A stretch of 64,000 nt of DNA from Littorina saxatilis (GCF_037325665.1 NC_090249.1:58064703-58128702); one strand, 5' to 3'. Numbered from the stretch's first letter, positions 20,701 through 29,227 are shown. Made by a program: numbers and translations. The notes: generated by a model not told the origin, from the sequence alone.

Positions 20701-22145
20701 ATTAAAAATTTAAAATATTATGATCAAAATTAAATTTCCGAAATCGATTTAAAAACAATTTCATCTTATTCCTTGTCGGTTCCTGATTCCAAAAACATAT
20801 AGATATGATATGTTTGGATTAAAAACACGCTCAGAAAGTTAAAACGAAGAGAGGTACAGAAAAGCGTGCTATGCAGCACAGCGAAACGACTACCGCGCTG
20901 AACAGGCTCGTCAGTTTCACTCCGTTTTGCACAAGCGGCGGACTACGGTCATTCTGAAAAAATGCAGTGCGTTCAGATTCATTCTGTGAGTTCGACTGAG
21001 CTTGACTAAATGTATTTTCGCCTTACGCGACTTGTTAAGACTTTCTCTTCATGACCTCTGTAAATGCGGCCCCATTTTAAGACTACCTTCCACTTAATAA
21101 TAATAATAATAATAAATGAGCATTTATATAGCGCAACATCATAACTTTACAATTATGCTCTTTGCGCTTGACACATTTAAAATTAAAACACAGTTATACA
21201 AGCATTTACATTTACATTCATAGTCAGCAACGCTTAATTAAAAGCTTGAGGTCTGATTTTCTGAGATATTTTGAGGTCTTAGAAATAAAAGGGGGGTTCC
21301 CCTGTATGCTTTGGAGAATGAAGAAACAGCCAGGTTAACCGACTTCACCCTCACCTATGTGCAGCTGATCAGTGCCAACCAGGAGCGCTTTGTGCAAATG
21401 TTGAACGAACCTGACGCAGCCGACGCTGGAAGGCAAGGTGGCGGTCAGGAAACGGAGGCAGGGGGAGGCAACTCTGGATACATTCAGGTCACTCCGCAAG
21501 AGAAAGAGGCTATCGAAAGGGTGAGCGTTAGTGTTTTAGAATGAAGCGGCCGAGTGTACTAGGTATTTATCTCCAGTCAAAATTGGACATCAAAATTGGG
21601 CAAAGATGTCTTTCACACCCTGACATGTACTTTATTTTTCTGTGTGTCAGTATCATTGATAACTATCTCAAGCTTCAACTATCAAATGTTTCTTTTGAAG
21701 CCTGCATACTGTCTTGTACTTCAAACATGAGATCTGCCTGCAGAAGAGAAATCAAGACAATCCGTCAACTGTTATTGTTTTCACTCATGATTAGGAGATG
21801 CTGGGGAAAAGATTCTCTGTGGCAGCAGTGATTGAATTTTTAGTTTTAGAATTTGTATAAACTTTTGAAACTTAATGGTATGTTCGAACAAAAGAAAACC
21901 CTCCAGTGCATCTTACCATCTATCTTTCCGTCTCTAGTATCTTCTAAATAAATTGAATTGTTTCTGTGATGGTGAAGTGTGCATGTGTCTAAACTCGAGC
22001 CTGTTTTCCTCTGTTGCAGTTAAAAGCCCTTGGCTTCCCAGAGGGCATGTGCATTCAGGCCTACTTTGCGTGTGAAAAGAACGAAGACCTAGCCGCCAAC
22101 TTTCTATTATCCCAAGGCTTCGATGATGACGATGATCAGAGTTGA
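1623..22145 (+). CDS. RAD23: UV excision repair protein RAD23, 9 coding exons
   Basis: Coding exons: 1623-1688, 3376-3454, 6037-6116, 12531-12697, 15590-15806, 17221-17380, 19489-19652, 21365-21520 and 22020-22145 (TGA). All introns are GT-AG and phases agree, giving 404 aa, a normal RAD23 length. Residues 1-75 are an N-terminal ubiquitin-like domain (starts [14 protein letters not shown]; ends [12 protein letters not shown]). An Ala/Pro/Thr linker follows. UBA1 is at about 163-203 ([15 protein letters not shown]). An STI1-type XPC-binding domain is at about 272-311 ([14 protein letters not shown]). UBA2 is at about 354-400 ([19 protein letters not shown]), before an acidic tail. From the family: RAD23 carries ubiquitylated cargo to the proteasome and stabilises XPC in nucleotide-excision repair. 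The start ATG opens the UBL fold exactly as in RAD23A/B; vertebrate A/B paralogy cannot be assigned. Introns are stuffed with mobile elements, and the exon 5 donor and exon 6 acceptor are tandemly duplicated. Confidence 0.96.
2585..2716 (+). mobile_element. Diverged 5'-truncated S1 SINE
   Basis: It matches the 3' half of the S1 body (TATGCTGCCTGAATGGC, then the 'CACTCATGCAAAA...CATGAGTG' stem and 'TTTCAGCCCATGAATGAAGAAGAGG') with many differences, so it is older than the other copies. It lies in RAD23 intron 1. Confidence 0.7.
2826..2976 (+). mobile_element. HINE-like element family B, 5' fragment
   Basis: It begins in a T run with the palindrome GAGTCACTTGAGAAAAAGTGACTC split as GAGTCAC...GTGACTC, followed by a (CCGG)n tract. 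It is near-identical to the first 150 bp of the full copy at 58761-59324, but stops abruptly where the full copy continues. Confidence 0.75.
3599..3890. mobile_element. MITE with TIR 'AGGCC...TAGGTGTGGTTATGGTAAC'
   Basis: About 290 bp with long, A/T-interrupted inverted ends: AATAGGTGTGGTTATGGTAAC on the left and its complement on the right, each bordered by AGGCC. The short flank TAA appears at both outer edges. It lies in RAD23 intron 2. A relative with the same plan is at 47572-47792. Confidence 0.75.
4029..5582. mobile_element. TIR element 'AAAGGGCAGCTGT', 1.55 kb
   Basis: The left end AAAGGGCAGCTGTCAGGTTG is mirrored at the right as CAACCCAACAGCTGCCCTTT. Inside are a basic ORF-like stretch around 4181-4417 and a (GT)n block at 4878-5095. 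No transposase motif is recognised. It looks like a non-autonomous DNA transposon in RAD23 intron 2. Confidence 0.65.
4878..5095. repeat. (GT)n microsatellite with periodic ATAACACGT interruptions
   Basis: A long GT run is broken several times by GATAACACGT at irregular spacing. The Cys/Val and His/Thr ORFs that cross it are translations of the microsatellite and are not genes. Confidence 0.9.
5775..5925. mobile_element. Short MITE, M7-like termini
   Basis: The left end AATAACTGCGTTGGGTTTGTA pairs with the right end TACAAACCCGACAGAGTTATT in inverted orientation. The right end matches the terminal sequence of the larger palindromic elements at 26562-27180 and 53866-54205. It lies in RAD23 intron 2, about 110 bp before exon 3. 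Confidence 0.55.
6200..6581 (-). mobile_element. Full-length tRNA-derived SINE (family S1 body, head type 2)
   Basis: The 12-bp direct repeat TCGCTGTTGCTA flanks it at 6188-6199 and 6582-6593. On the minus strand the head reads like a tRNA (TGGCGGGGTGGGAAGACG, with B box GAGTTCGAATCCC). It continues into the same body and GAAGAAG tail as the 440-857 copy, although that copy has a different tRNA head. It lies about 85 bp after RAD23 exon 3, in opposite orientation to the gene. Confidence 0.9.
6908..6957. repeat. (CT)n microsatellite
   Basis: A short interrupted CT run in RAD23 intron 3. Confidence 0.85.
8107..8295 (-). mobile_element. HINE-like element family D, 3' fragment
   Basis: Read on the plus strand it starts AACAAGAGGCGAAGCCTTC, the complement of the family D 3' hairpin and terminus. 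It then follows the D2 and D3 copies (AATCGACA...CAGTAACACAAACTC, a CA run and AGACGCTAGATCTAGAT) until it diverges near 8290. The rest of the element is missing. Confidence 0.7.
8669..9357. repeat. Purine (GA/GGGA)n low-complexity tract, 0.7 kb
   Basis: Nearly pure A/G on the plus strand, passing from (GA)n through GGGA- and GGAA-rich phases and including G runs. The long Ser/Leu/Pro ORFs on the minus strand are artefacts of this composition. A polypurine tract of this size can form triplex (H-DNA) in principle. It lies in RAD23 intron 3. Confidence 0.9.
9841..10648 (+). CDS. Unnamed transposon-associated protein, C-terminal part, inside RAD23 intron 3
   Basis: An open frame of about 270 residues ends at TAG 10648. 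The sequence TTCCAG just before 9841 would serve as a splice acceptor. An upstream stretch at about 9391-9563 reads [20 protein letters not shown] in one frame and may be a preceding exon. Landmarks: a segment [18 protein letters not shown], then RRRNAS-like basic residues, then a long Lys/Arg/Gln/Glu-rich helix (about residues 120-200) likely to be a coiled coil. From memory, similar 'LTN.xGE..FGDLD' proteins occur as many repeat-associated copies in invertebrate genomes with no assigned function. The good codon structure, in contrast to the surrounding repeats, suggests recent activity or selection. No transposase catalytic motif is seen. It could be a nested host gene, but a mobile-element cargo gene is more likely. 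Confidence 0.55.
11327..12032 (+). mobile_element. HINE-like element family C (copy 1)
   Basis: Starts in a T run with ACTCACATGC, whose complement GCATGTGAGT lies 20-30 bp from the right end. A short hairpin GGGCTTTGCCC and the terminus TTCTTGTT follow. An early (CCGT)n tract is present. The body holds repeated TCAAGGTCA motifs. A near-identical inverted copy is at 61723-62456. It lies in RAD23 intron 3. Confidence 0.8.
12868..13318 (-). mobile_element. tRNA-headed SINE family S2
   Basis: On the minus strand it starts TGGGTGGCCGAGTGGTAACG (tRNA-like A box) with TCGGAAGCGAGAGGTTGCG, followed by a conserved centre (CGTTAAAGATCCCACGATTG) and an (ATCC)-like tail, seen on plus as (GGATT)n. It matches the plus-strand copy at 31511-31965. 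It lies in RAD23 intron 4. Confidence 0.8.
13940..14385. repeat. Local partial tandem duplications
   Basis: The module with CTCTAAACACAAATTTACCT, ATCACATTCTGATCACAAG and AGTCAATAACACGGTGTTA appears twice in full and twice in part, inside the hAT-like element. Confidence 0.8.
14335..14577 (-). CDS. TTF/BED-like zinc-finger fragment in the hAT-like element
   Basis: About 80 residues: a basic stretch ([18 protein letters not shown]) followed by KWQERWKR...[23 protein letters not shown]. The pattern W-x-x-x-D/x-x-x-x-M-x-C-x-x-C is typical of the N-terminal zinc finger of hAT-related proteins (ZNF862 and TTF-type families). The finger's downstream half is absent. The exon-end segment (GGAGGTAAATTTGTGTTTAG on minus) occurs three more times between 13940 and 14300. 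It is probably an exon remnant rather than a working gene. Confidence 0.45.
   Translation of the reverse strand: MTLSLPRRKKKQRTDDEKRGKKRQYVNETLQRKWQERWKRTDTGEEREWLVYDDTKQEMHCAVCRKGGKFVFRDLDLLVV
15365..15560. repeat. Two-copy tandem repeat before RAD23 exon 5
   Basis: The segment with ATTTCTCAAACAAAATGTG followed by ACTGCTC...GGCAGGATTT occurs twice, about 95 bp apart, directly upstream of the exon 5 acceptor. Confidence 0.75.
15807..15945 (+). repeat. Tandem copies of the RAD23 exon 5 donor region
   Basis: GTAAGTGCTGGTTCT starts at 15807 (the true donor) and recurs at about 15853 and 15899 in units of about 46 bp that also share GTGGA(C/T)TGATACTGTACATT. Each copy has a full GTAAGT donor consensus. 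Confidence 0.8.
16215..16475 (+). mobile_element. tRNA-derived SINE family S3
   Basis: The head GGGGGCAGCTCCGTTGCTAG resembles an A box and AGGGTTCGAAGCC a B box at the expected spacing. The body is unrelated to S1 and S2, with a degenerate A-rich end near 16470. It lies in RAD23 intron 5, immediately before a family D HINE-like element. Confidence 0.65.
16477..16870 (-). mobile_element. HINE-like element family D (copy 2, full length)
   Basis: Read on the minus strand: TTTTGGCTCACGTAAG at the 5' end, with its complement CTTACGTGAGCC subterminal at the 3' end. The hairpin AGCCTTGAAGGCT and terminus CGCCTCTTGTT follow. The body includes CA runs and several TGACGTC/TTACGTCA motifs. Copies are at 29312-29820 (longer CA tract) and 8107-8295 (fragment). 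Confidence 0.8.
16975..17225 (+). repeat. Tandem copies of the RAD23 exon 6 acceptor and first codons
   Basis: The string TTGCAGG(G/C)GATTCCTGATGA recurs at about 16978, 17036, 17065 (TTGTAG variant), 17141 and 17216. Only the last (acceptor AG 17219-17220) opens the true exon 6. The last three copies are spaced exactly 75 bp. From the 17146 copy the exon frame would reach TGA after about 16 codons. Confidence 0.85.
17436..17824 (+). mobile_element. Structured retroposon family R (copy 1)
   Basis: The 11-bp direct repeat GTTTACAAACC flanks it at 17425-17435 and 17825-17835. It begins CCCCCGCGGGTTAGGGGG, contains the stem-loops ATGCTCCCCAGCAT and GTCGTAAGAGGCAAC, and ends ACACCAAATAAACAAACAA. 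No A/B box head is visible. It lies in RAD23 intron 6. Confidence 0.85.
18008..19021. repeat. 56-bp tandem satellite, about 18 copies
   Basis: The unit CCTTCAAACTGTCACACTCC...AGGGTTTTACAGGGGGTAAA is repeated head-to-tail with one or two substitutions per copy (AGACTTGTGTAG, AGGCTTGTGTAG and AGACTTGTGGAG variants). It lies in RAD23 intron 6. Monomers are not separated by unique spacers, so it is not a CRISPR-like array. Confidence 0.97.
19166..19346. repeat. 35-bp tandem repeat, about 5 copies
   Basis: The unit GTTCGGTTGGAAGGTTGCTC + TCAGACTTACCCACT is repeated between the 56-bp satellite and RAD23 exon 7. Open frames across it are incidental. Confidence 0.95.
19968..20112. mobile_element. 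Small hairpin-like MITE
   Basis: The left end AGGGCTGGGGTGCACGAAGC pairs imperfectly with the right end GCTTTGTGCGCCTCACCCCA...AGCCCT. Length is about 145 bp. It lies in RAD23 intron 7. Confidence 0.5.
20127..21306. mobile_element. CAGTGGAACCCC MITE (family M4), interrupted
   Basis: The left end TACAGTGGAACCCC and right end GGGGGGTTCCCCTGTA are inverted. Internal sequence (TTTTAAGACC..., CATGACCTCTGTAAAT) matches the other M4 copies but is split by a family A element (20191-21036) and by an A/T-rich stretch with (TAA)n at 21098-21240. The right edge lies 58 bp before the RAD23 exon 8 acceptor. Confidence 0.8.
20191..21036 (+). mobile_element. HINE-like element family A (copy 1), nested in the M4 MITE
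   Basis: The 5' palindrome ACATTTAGTCAAGTTTTGAC(TAAATGT) follows a T run. An early (GT)n tract is present. The complement CTTGACTAAATGT is subterminal, then the hairpin CGCCTTACGCG and terminus ACTTGTT. A TGACGTCATATCCGG motif is in the body. Other copies are at 32200-36651, 56809-57644 and 58501-59904. Confidence 0.85.
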
Positions 22146-23021
22146 TTTTGTGATAGCAAGAGACTGATGAATTGGGTGACCCTACGTGGCAATGCATCGC
22201 GCTAACCGCATGGAAGTTCTTTTGGCGTAATACTACCATACTACACCTAATTGCTTGTGTTAAGCTGATTTCAATAATTCCCTGGTTGCTAAGTTTAAGA
22301 AATGGGGGAAAAAATGTGGTGACACAGAATATGATTAGTACGTTGGTTATTTTCTTTCAGTTAATGCATACACATGGACGGTACGATGACTGTTTGTTGA
22401 AAGTTGCGACCTGCAGCTTTTGTCTCTCTTTTTATTTATCAGTTTGTGGCCATGCTACAGTTTTTGTTTCTCTGCCTGGTGTGTGAGTGATTCAGAGTAC
22501 AGCTGTGTTAGAGGTGAAAGGCAAAGGTCTGCTTTGCCCGGCAAATACACAAGTTCTAATGTTGAAACAGATTTGATGATACTTGATAGTTCAGTGTATG
22601 GGTTGTGTGTTGCAGGTTTCCTCTATCTAATTTTCTTGTTAAAATACTGATTATTTGAGTTTGACCATTCTGCATTGCTTTTGGCCAGAAGAATAGTGAA
22701 CACTGTATGTAACCCGAGTTTCCGCTGCCAAAATTAAATTTCAAATCTGATAGTTGCAAGCAAAGGTATCAGTGCAAATTACCAATCCAAAAAAAGAAAA
22801 AAGTTTTAAGAGTTTGTTGTTGCATGTATTTATTGTTAGCCTGAATTTTTCCTTAACTTCCAGCGGCTGATCTTCCAAATTTAGATGAGGTAGACTCAGT
22901 ATTATAGTGACAGCATGTGAATTTTGCACACATTTATTTTGATAAGGCCTGTGTAAACACATGAGCGATCTGTATTGTTGTCTTGCTTTGGGAAGTAATA
23001 TCACGTCGGTGTCACAGACCT
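22146..23021 (+). other. RAD23 3' UTR / downstream region
   Basis: No open reading frame or repeat is recognised. The first AATAAA signals after the stop codon are at 25827-25832 and 26080-26085, so the 3' UTR is either very long, crossing two mobile elements, or uses a variant signal nearer the stop. Confidence 0.4.
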
Positions 23022-23790
23022 GTTTACACTACACATTGAGCGTAGTAAACTACGAATTTGAATAATATACTACGCAACTACGCAAGTCTGTCGTTTTCTA
23101 CGCAAACGGTATTTAAAAAAAAAAAAAAAATTTCTTTTTCGTCTTTACACCTGTTCCTTGTCCCGTTGTGCTCTCACACCGCCCCGTCCCTGCACGCAAA
23201 CGGTATTGTTTCGGCTACGCATATCACAATCCGTAATTTTCTTCATCTCCCTTGACCGATCCATTTTCCAATCCATGTTTTCGGCCAGCAGTCGTTTGCT
23301 GCGTGCAGCGCGTAAAGCGCCCACGGGCGTTGCGTTGTAGCTTGTTAATGCCGAATAGGCTTCTCCAAGCAAATGCCGGGCACAACTGAAAGCGTTACTG
23401 CCAAACCATGCGGGCGTTTCGACACAATGGCTGAACGCAGAGCACACGAAAGTGAAGATGAGAACTGTGAAGAAAATGACTCCGAAAGGCCACCGACCAA
23501 AAAGAAAAAGACGAGCAATGCGCCGAACCAGGTCTTTCTGCCAAAATATCATCAGGACTACCCATGCCTTGTCTTCGCGGAAAGGAAAACATCATGCTCA
23601 TTGCACTGTCTGCAATTCCCATTTTTCCGTCAGTCAATCAATACATGTGGTAAAAAGTAGCAATCATTGTTCTTGTTGTTGTGATAGGTCGACGAGAAAT
23701 TCTACACATTCAATTACAAAACTACACATTTGCCTCATTTTGCTCCCAGAAAATACACATGCAATGTTTTAGGGGTAAACAGGTCTGGTG
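23022..23790 (+). mobile_element. hAT-like relic with zinc-finger coding fragment
   Basis: AGACCTGTTTACACTAC at the left mirrors GGGGTAAACAGGTCT at the right. The flanks GGTGTCAC and GGTGTGAG agree at 6 of 8 positions, as an old hAT duplication would. Inside (about 23373-23660) one frame gives MAERRAHESEDENCEENDSE, a KKKK stretch and YHQDYPCLVF. Another frame continues KHHAHCTVCNSHFSVSQ, so a BED/TTF-like finger (C-x-x-C) is split between frames by an indel near 23580. It is a broken DNA-transposon gene. Confidence 0.55.
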
Positions 23791-24137
23791 TGAGATCATC
23801 TGCCTTATCAAGTCAGTTTGGGTCTGTGATTTCACCATAAACTAGAAAATCCGCATAACCATTCTGTTTGTGTCTGGGTTGGTACTAGTTCTATATACAG
23901 ACAACGCCGCTTACCTCGATCTCGTCGGGGCCCCAAAATAAGTTCGAGGTATCCGAAATTCGTGCTATCCAACATGTCGGATAGCTCGATTTTTCAAAGG
24001 AAGACTTCCCGGAGTCGAGGTAAGTGAAGGATTTTTAGTGATATGAAGAAGGCTGCTGGCCGGGACCGATGGTTCACTTCGACGTATCCGAAAAATGGAG
24101 GTAAGCAGTGTAGTCTGTATACACTAAGTTGACCATC

Positions 24138-24215
24138 GGCGCTTCTCCCAGTGCATGTCATCTACCGCTTCTCCCAGTGCATGTCATCTACCGCTTCTCC
24201 CAGTGCATGTCATCT
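24138..24215. repeat. 26-bp tandem repeat, 3 copies
   Basis: CGCTTCTCCCAGTGCATGTC(ATCTAC) is repeated three times inside the palindromic MITE. Confidence 0.9.
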
Positions 24216-24356
24216 ACTACATTGTCGTCATTAGCACAGCCCTGTGACCTCATTTATAAAGGTCATTTGTTTTTCTTCTTTCTATTTGAGCGTCACGGGC
24301 ACATGATTTTACGCGTTTTTTCTGCGCTGAATAACGCACCAGTATTTGCTGTGGTG

Positions 24357-24362
24357 TCTCTG

Positions 24363-24422
<60 letters not shown>
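24357..24422. repeat. (CT)n microsatellite
   Basis: About 30 uninterrupted CT units inside the palindromic MITE. Confidence 0.95.
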
Positions 24423-24426
<4 letters not shown>

Positions 24427-24805
24427 CTGGCAATTTGATTGGTTTAGCGACCTTTTTGGCGGGAACTATTTTCCATGTTATCTTTGCAAAAGATTTCCTA
24501 ATCTCTTTGGGGTAACATAATCTTATGACGTTTACATTTGTGCGTCACTTCTCGTTTGACGTCATATGGAAAAAAAGTCTGTGAAGGCCGCAAAATTGGG
24601 AGATCGAGCTAACCGATGTGATCAAAATAAGGTGGGACTTGGGCATGAGATCGAGCTAAGCAGAAAATCAAGCTATCTAAAGTCGAGGTAAGTGAAGGAA
24701 TTTTAGTGATAAAAAGAAGGCTGCTGGCCGGGACCAATGGTTCACTTCGACGTATCCGAAAAATCAAGGTAAGCGAGTTCGAGGTAAGCGGCGTTGTCTG
24801 TATAT

Positions 24806-26560
24806 ATTAGTCGGATACCAAAGCATAAAACCTTTTTGTTTTCAACCCTTGCATCTGTTTAGAGTTCAGTATTAGGTGAGTTATGTTCCAGCCATACATC
24901 GTATATGCCTTTGCACTAACAGAACTTGTCCCTGCTTCAGCTCTTTTCAGGGCTGCTTTCCCTAATCTGTCTTTCATTTCGTGCTAGCAATGTGCTACAA
25001 GCAACACAACGGCTAATGGGTGAAAAACACATGTTTCTTTCAGTTTAGATTTCACTGTTTGTTTTTCCCAATATCGTCTTTGAGCAGAGTTGTTTATTTA
25101 TATCTGGTCAGTTTGTGGTCTGCAAGCTACAATTCCATAAGTATGGATGCTAATGTGATCAGTTTTGCAGCTTTTAACAGCCAGTCCATGTGAGGGGATT
25201 TTATTTTACATGAACAAGCGAAGGAACTGTTTGACTGTTTTAAGTATGTTCAGTCTGATCACACGGTAAGGGGAATCTTTTGATGTCTGCATTGCAGAAG
25301 ATTATTTGAAGCCAGAAGCTTTTTGAAAGTGAAAGCATTTTCCTGCAGTGTATTGAATAGATTGCCATGACTTGTCAAATGGAGTTGCTGTACTTGATCC
25401 CAGAGTGACAAGCACCAACAGTGCTTTCCCCTTTGGGACGTTACGCTTATGACACCAAGATGAACTATGAAGTTCATGTAGGCATGTGCAGTATCTGCAT
25501 TTATTGAAGGAGGAATGCACCAACATCCATACTTGGGGAACTGTAGGTTTGTGTGTATGTTTATATCAAACGGTAGATAAGTCTTCAAGAGAGTGTTTGC
25601 ATTTGACTGCAAACCATACATTGGAAGTGTGATTGTGTTTATAACAAGCAGTAGTTAAATCTTCAAGAGAGTGTTGCATTTGACTGCAAACTATACATCG
25701 ATAGTTGCAATTTGACATGCGTCTGGTCCATGTTGGCTGTTGGAGTGAGAGAGGAGTGTTTGTTAAAGGTTGACTGTGCTGGTGCCATGTGGTAGCTCTC
25801 TCTCCCTGCTCCCCCTGTTGCAAAGAAATAAAGTTAAAGTAAGCATGTGATTTGCTGTTCTGTTGGCAATGTTCGCATTACATTCTGTGTTTCTTTGGTT
25901 TTGTTTTTTTCTTTTCCTTTCAAGGCAAGTTACTGCTAAGTATTGAATGTTGCATCAGAAACTGCGCACACGACTAATGTACAGCTACAGGATGAAACAA
26001 ATCAGTGTTTCTGGTGTAATGCCATGTTTTGTGTCCCTTTAACTTGCCATGGCTTTATTTACTATCTCTGGATTTTCACAATAAAGTCATGATGTTACTT
26101 CTTCCACCTGTCTCTTTGTGGACTCTCAATGCTGTCAAATTAGGGGGTTGATTGCTGTGTCATGTTTGACCTCCACAACACAACAGATGAGAGAAATCTG
26201 GTCAGGCATTTATTAATAATAATACATCTACCCAGATCCAATGAAATGTTGGCACTTATCACAAGCTAATCTTTGGTTCTGTAGCCACTCGCTTTGCATA
26301 TGTGTGTCATTTTATATCAGTTTACATTACTGTCCGACTGAAGAATAAGACCAGCGTTACTGTAAAATTTTAACAATTCGCAAGCACCATTGATTCACTA
26401 CACTTAAAACTTCAGGGCAGTTGACAAGACAGAAAATTCTTTCAAATCATAAAAACCTTTGCCGTCATTTTGCCAGAGCTGCCGGAAATATTTATCACAG
26501 TCGGGGAAAGCTGACGCCAAAGACTGACTAAAACTTTGGGGATAGACGATGTTCGGAAAT
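24806..26560. other. Intergenic sequence with no recognised gene
   Basis: Short frames only. A two-copy repeat lies at about 25570-25700 (AAGTCTTCAAGAGAGTGTT... and its partner). The AATAAA signals possibly ending RAD23 lie here. Confidence 0.5.
26080..26085 (+). terminator. Candidate polyadenylation signal for RAD23
   Basis: AATAAA is followed by a T/GT-rich stretch (CTGTCTCTTTGTGG) about 20-40 bp on. A second AATAAA is at 25827-25832. Which, if either, ends the RAD23 transcript cannot be told from sequence. Confidence 0.3.
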
Positions 26561-26561
26561 A

Positions 26562-27180
26562 ACTCTGTCGGGGTTTGTATGGGTTGTGAAAGAGTGACTA
26601 CTCTTGCTTTTAGTGAGGCAAGCTTTTTACATGTGCTCTTTGTTCATAAGCTGCAGACAAACCAATCAATCAATCAATCAATGAGTCTTATATCGCGCAT
26701 ATTCCGTGGGTACAGTTCTAGGCGCTCTGCAGTGATGCCGTGTGAGATGAAATTTTATACGGCCAGTAATTGCAGCCATTTCGGCGCATATTTACCTTTC
26801 ACGGCCTATTATTCCAAGTCACACGGGTATAGGTAGACAATTATTAACTGTGCCTAAGCAATTTTGCCAGGAAAGACCCTTTTGTCAATCGTGGGATCTT
26901 TAACGTGCACACCCAATGTAGTGTACACGGGGGGAGAGTTCGGACACCGAAGAGAGTCTGCACACAAAGTTGACTCTGAAATAAATTTCCGCCGAACCTG
27001 GGATCGAACTCACGCTGACAGCGGCCAACTGAATACAAATCCAGCACGCTACCAACTGAGCTATATCCCCGGAGACAAACCCATTGCTAGTGACTGGCCT
27101 ATAATGTCACGTGGGAAAGTTTGACTTACTAAAAGCAAGAGTATTCACTCTTTCGCTACTCATACAAACCGGACAAAACA
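26562..27180. mobile_element. Palindromic MITE (family M7), interrupted by a SINE
   Basis: The left end TAACTCTGTCGGGGTTTGTA...GAGTGACTACTCTTGCTTTT is mirrored at the right by AAAGCAAGAGTATTCACTCTTTCG...CATACAAACCGG. An S2-type SINE (26664-27072) sits inside. A second copy with the same plan is at 53866-54205. Confidence 0.75.
26664..27072 (-). mobile_element. tRNA-headed SINE, S2 body with head type 1
   Basis: The 9-bp direct repeat AGACAAACC flanks it at 26655-26663 and 27073-27081. On minus the head is CCGGGGATATAGCTCAGTTGG, the same tRNA head as the 440-857 SINE. The body is the S2 centre (GTTAAAGATCCCACGATTG) and 3' half, ending in (TTGA)n. Confidence 0.85.
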
Positions 27181-27276
27181 AATTCTAAACATCACCTATG
27201 GTCGACACTTTTGTTGTCATTTTAGGATTTTTGCTTTAAAAAATTAATCCTCGCGACATCCGGAGACACACATAAG

Positions 27277-27963
27277 TCACTCTGCGTAGGTAACGAACAC
27301 CATCCCTACTGCGTAGTACAGCTCTTTTTTCAGCGTGAAGGATGCGAAGTTGTCGTGGGCAAAGTTCCACAGGCAGCGGGACGAGACCATCATGCTCTGC
27401 TCGCTGTTCTGTCCGATGATGACCATGCAGACGATCTTGAAGCGATGCATGTCCAGCAGCTTGACCCGTTCTTTGATAATCTCGCTCAGCTCCAGACAGC
27501 GATGACTCATCACACGGGCGTCGTAGCTGTTATCTGTCAGGTTCTCCTTCAGCACTTTGGCGATGATCTCTCGGATCTGGAAGATGAAAGGCAGTGATTT
27601 ACTAAAGTGAGAATATGATAGGTGTTGTCTTCCGCCCTCACGGTTAAACCAGAAGAAGCATGCTTCCGGGTACCCCCCGCGGGTTAGGGGGAAGAATTTA
27701 CCCGATGCTCCCCAGCATGTCGTAAGAGGCGACTAACGGATTCTGTTTCTCCTTTTACCCTTAAGTGTTTCTTGTATAGAATATAGTCAATGTTTGTAAA
27801 GATTTTAGTCAAGCAGTATGTAAGAAATGTTAAGTCCTTTGTACTGGAAACTTGCATTCTCCCAGTAAGGTAATATATTGTACTACGTTGCAAGCCCCTG
27901 GAGCAACTTTTTGATTAGTGCTTTTGTGAACAAGAAACAATTAACAAGTGGCTCTATCCCATC

Positions 27964-27995
<32 letters not shown>

Positions 27996-29227
27996 CCCCC
28001 CCTTTCCCCGTCGCGATATAACCTTGAACGGTTGAAAACGACGTTAAACACCAAATAAAGAAAGAATGCTTCCGGGTGTTACCCCCACTTTCGATAAGCC
28101 TACGTCCGAATATAGCGAGCCCTTGATCTCTTGAAATACATTGTACATGCATCTGAGACTGGGAAGAGAATAAACAGATGCCAGCAAATTTCTCCATGCA
28201 CAAACTGCTTCTATTTGTTTTTTCACAATCATTTATACCTACCTTGCTGTTGGATAAATTTAAAGGAAACTTCAAAGGAAACAAACGAACAAATTCTGAA
28301 TAATGGCACATTGGAACTGTTTTTAAAGACCACCGAAAAAAAGCGAGAAAGGTTATTGGAGCTTATTTGACAAAACGAAAGATATATAAGTACTGTACAT
28401 CGACCCAATGGTCTTCATTGTGGACAGACAGACAAATATTTATTAGACAAGTACAAAACCAACTTTGCCCAATATGCGATCTCTTAGGATGGTCCATTTT
28501 GGTCTTCAGGGTGCACAGGCGTGGAAATTGGTAAAAAGTTGTCAAAGCCGTATTTCTGGTGTTTACAAATGCATCTTCATAAAATATTGCACTATAATGC
28601 AAACACCGAAAATAAGCTTTTATGTAAAGTTTTAGTTTAGGTTGCATTTATTTTGCTGAAACTGTGCATACAAGCTCATCTTAGTTATTTACATTGATTT
28701 GCATAGTTTAATGAAGATGGGTTAATAAACAAAAGAGATACCTCTTCGACATGATTCCCACGCCATGCGCCCCCCGTCTAAACCTCAACCTTTATCCCCA
28801 ATTTGACTGGATTTTATGTTCATAACTTCTGAAAGTTTACCTCAATTTTTTTCCAAAAACCTGAGAAAATTATGTCTTAAAAGAGGAGTTCCACTGTACA
28901 TGTTTACCTGTGTTTCATGGAAACGCGAATCCGGTTCCAGTTTGTATGTGTTTTCGTACTCCACCAGAGAGGGCGCGTGGCCATCGCTCTGTTTGCCAAC
29001 ACTCTGACGGTCATGGTCGTGGTGACTCTTGGGGTGCTTAGCCTGCAACACGGGGCACATAATGTTTGTTTTGTTGTAACATTGTGTGTGTGTGACTCTT
29101 GGGGTGCTTAGCCTGCAACACGGAGCACATAATGTTTGTTTTGTTGTAACATTGTGTGTGTGTGTGTGACTCTTGGGGTGCTTAGCCTGCAACACGGGGC
29201 ACATACTGTTGGTTCAGTTGTTGTAGC

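Larger units (their letters stand above)
23892..24804. mobile_element. Palindromic MITE 'TATACAGACAACGCCGCTTACC', 0.9 kb
   Basis: The 26-bp ends are perfect inverted repeats (TATACAGACAACGCCGCTTA and complement), with a partial internal copy near 24095-24120. The body also contains inverted sub-repeats (GTCGAGGTAAGTGAAGGA appears twice), a 26-bp triplicate at 24138-24215 and (CT)n at 24357-24421. TA-flanked, in the style of Tc1/mariner/pogo derivatives. Confidence 0.8.

Noticed and set aside
20191-21036. Family A as a Tc1/mariner MITE with terminal inverted repeats
   Set aside because: The inverted words are not both terminal: the right one is followed by about 25 bp with a hairpin and CTTGTT, and no target duplication is seen; the HINE-like interpretation fits better.
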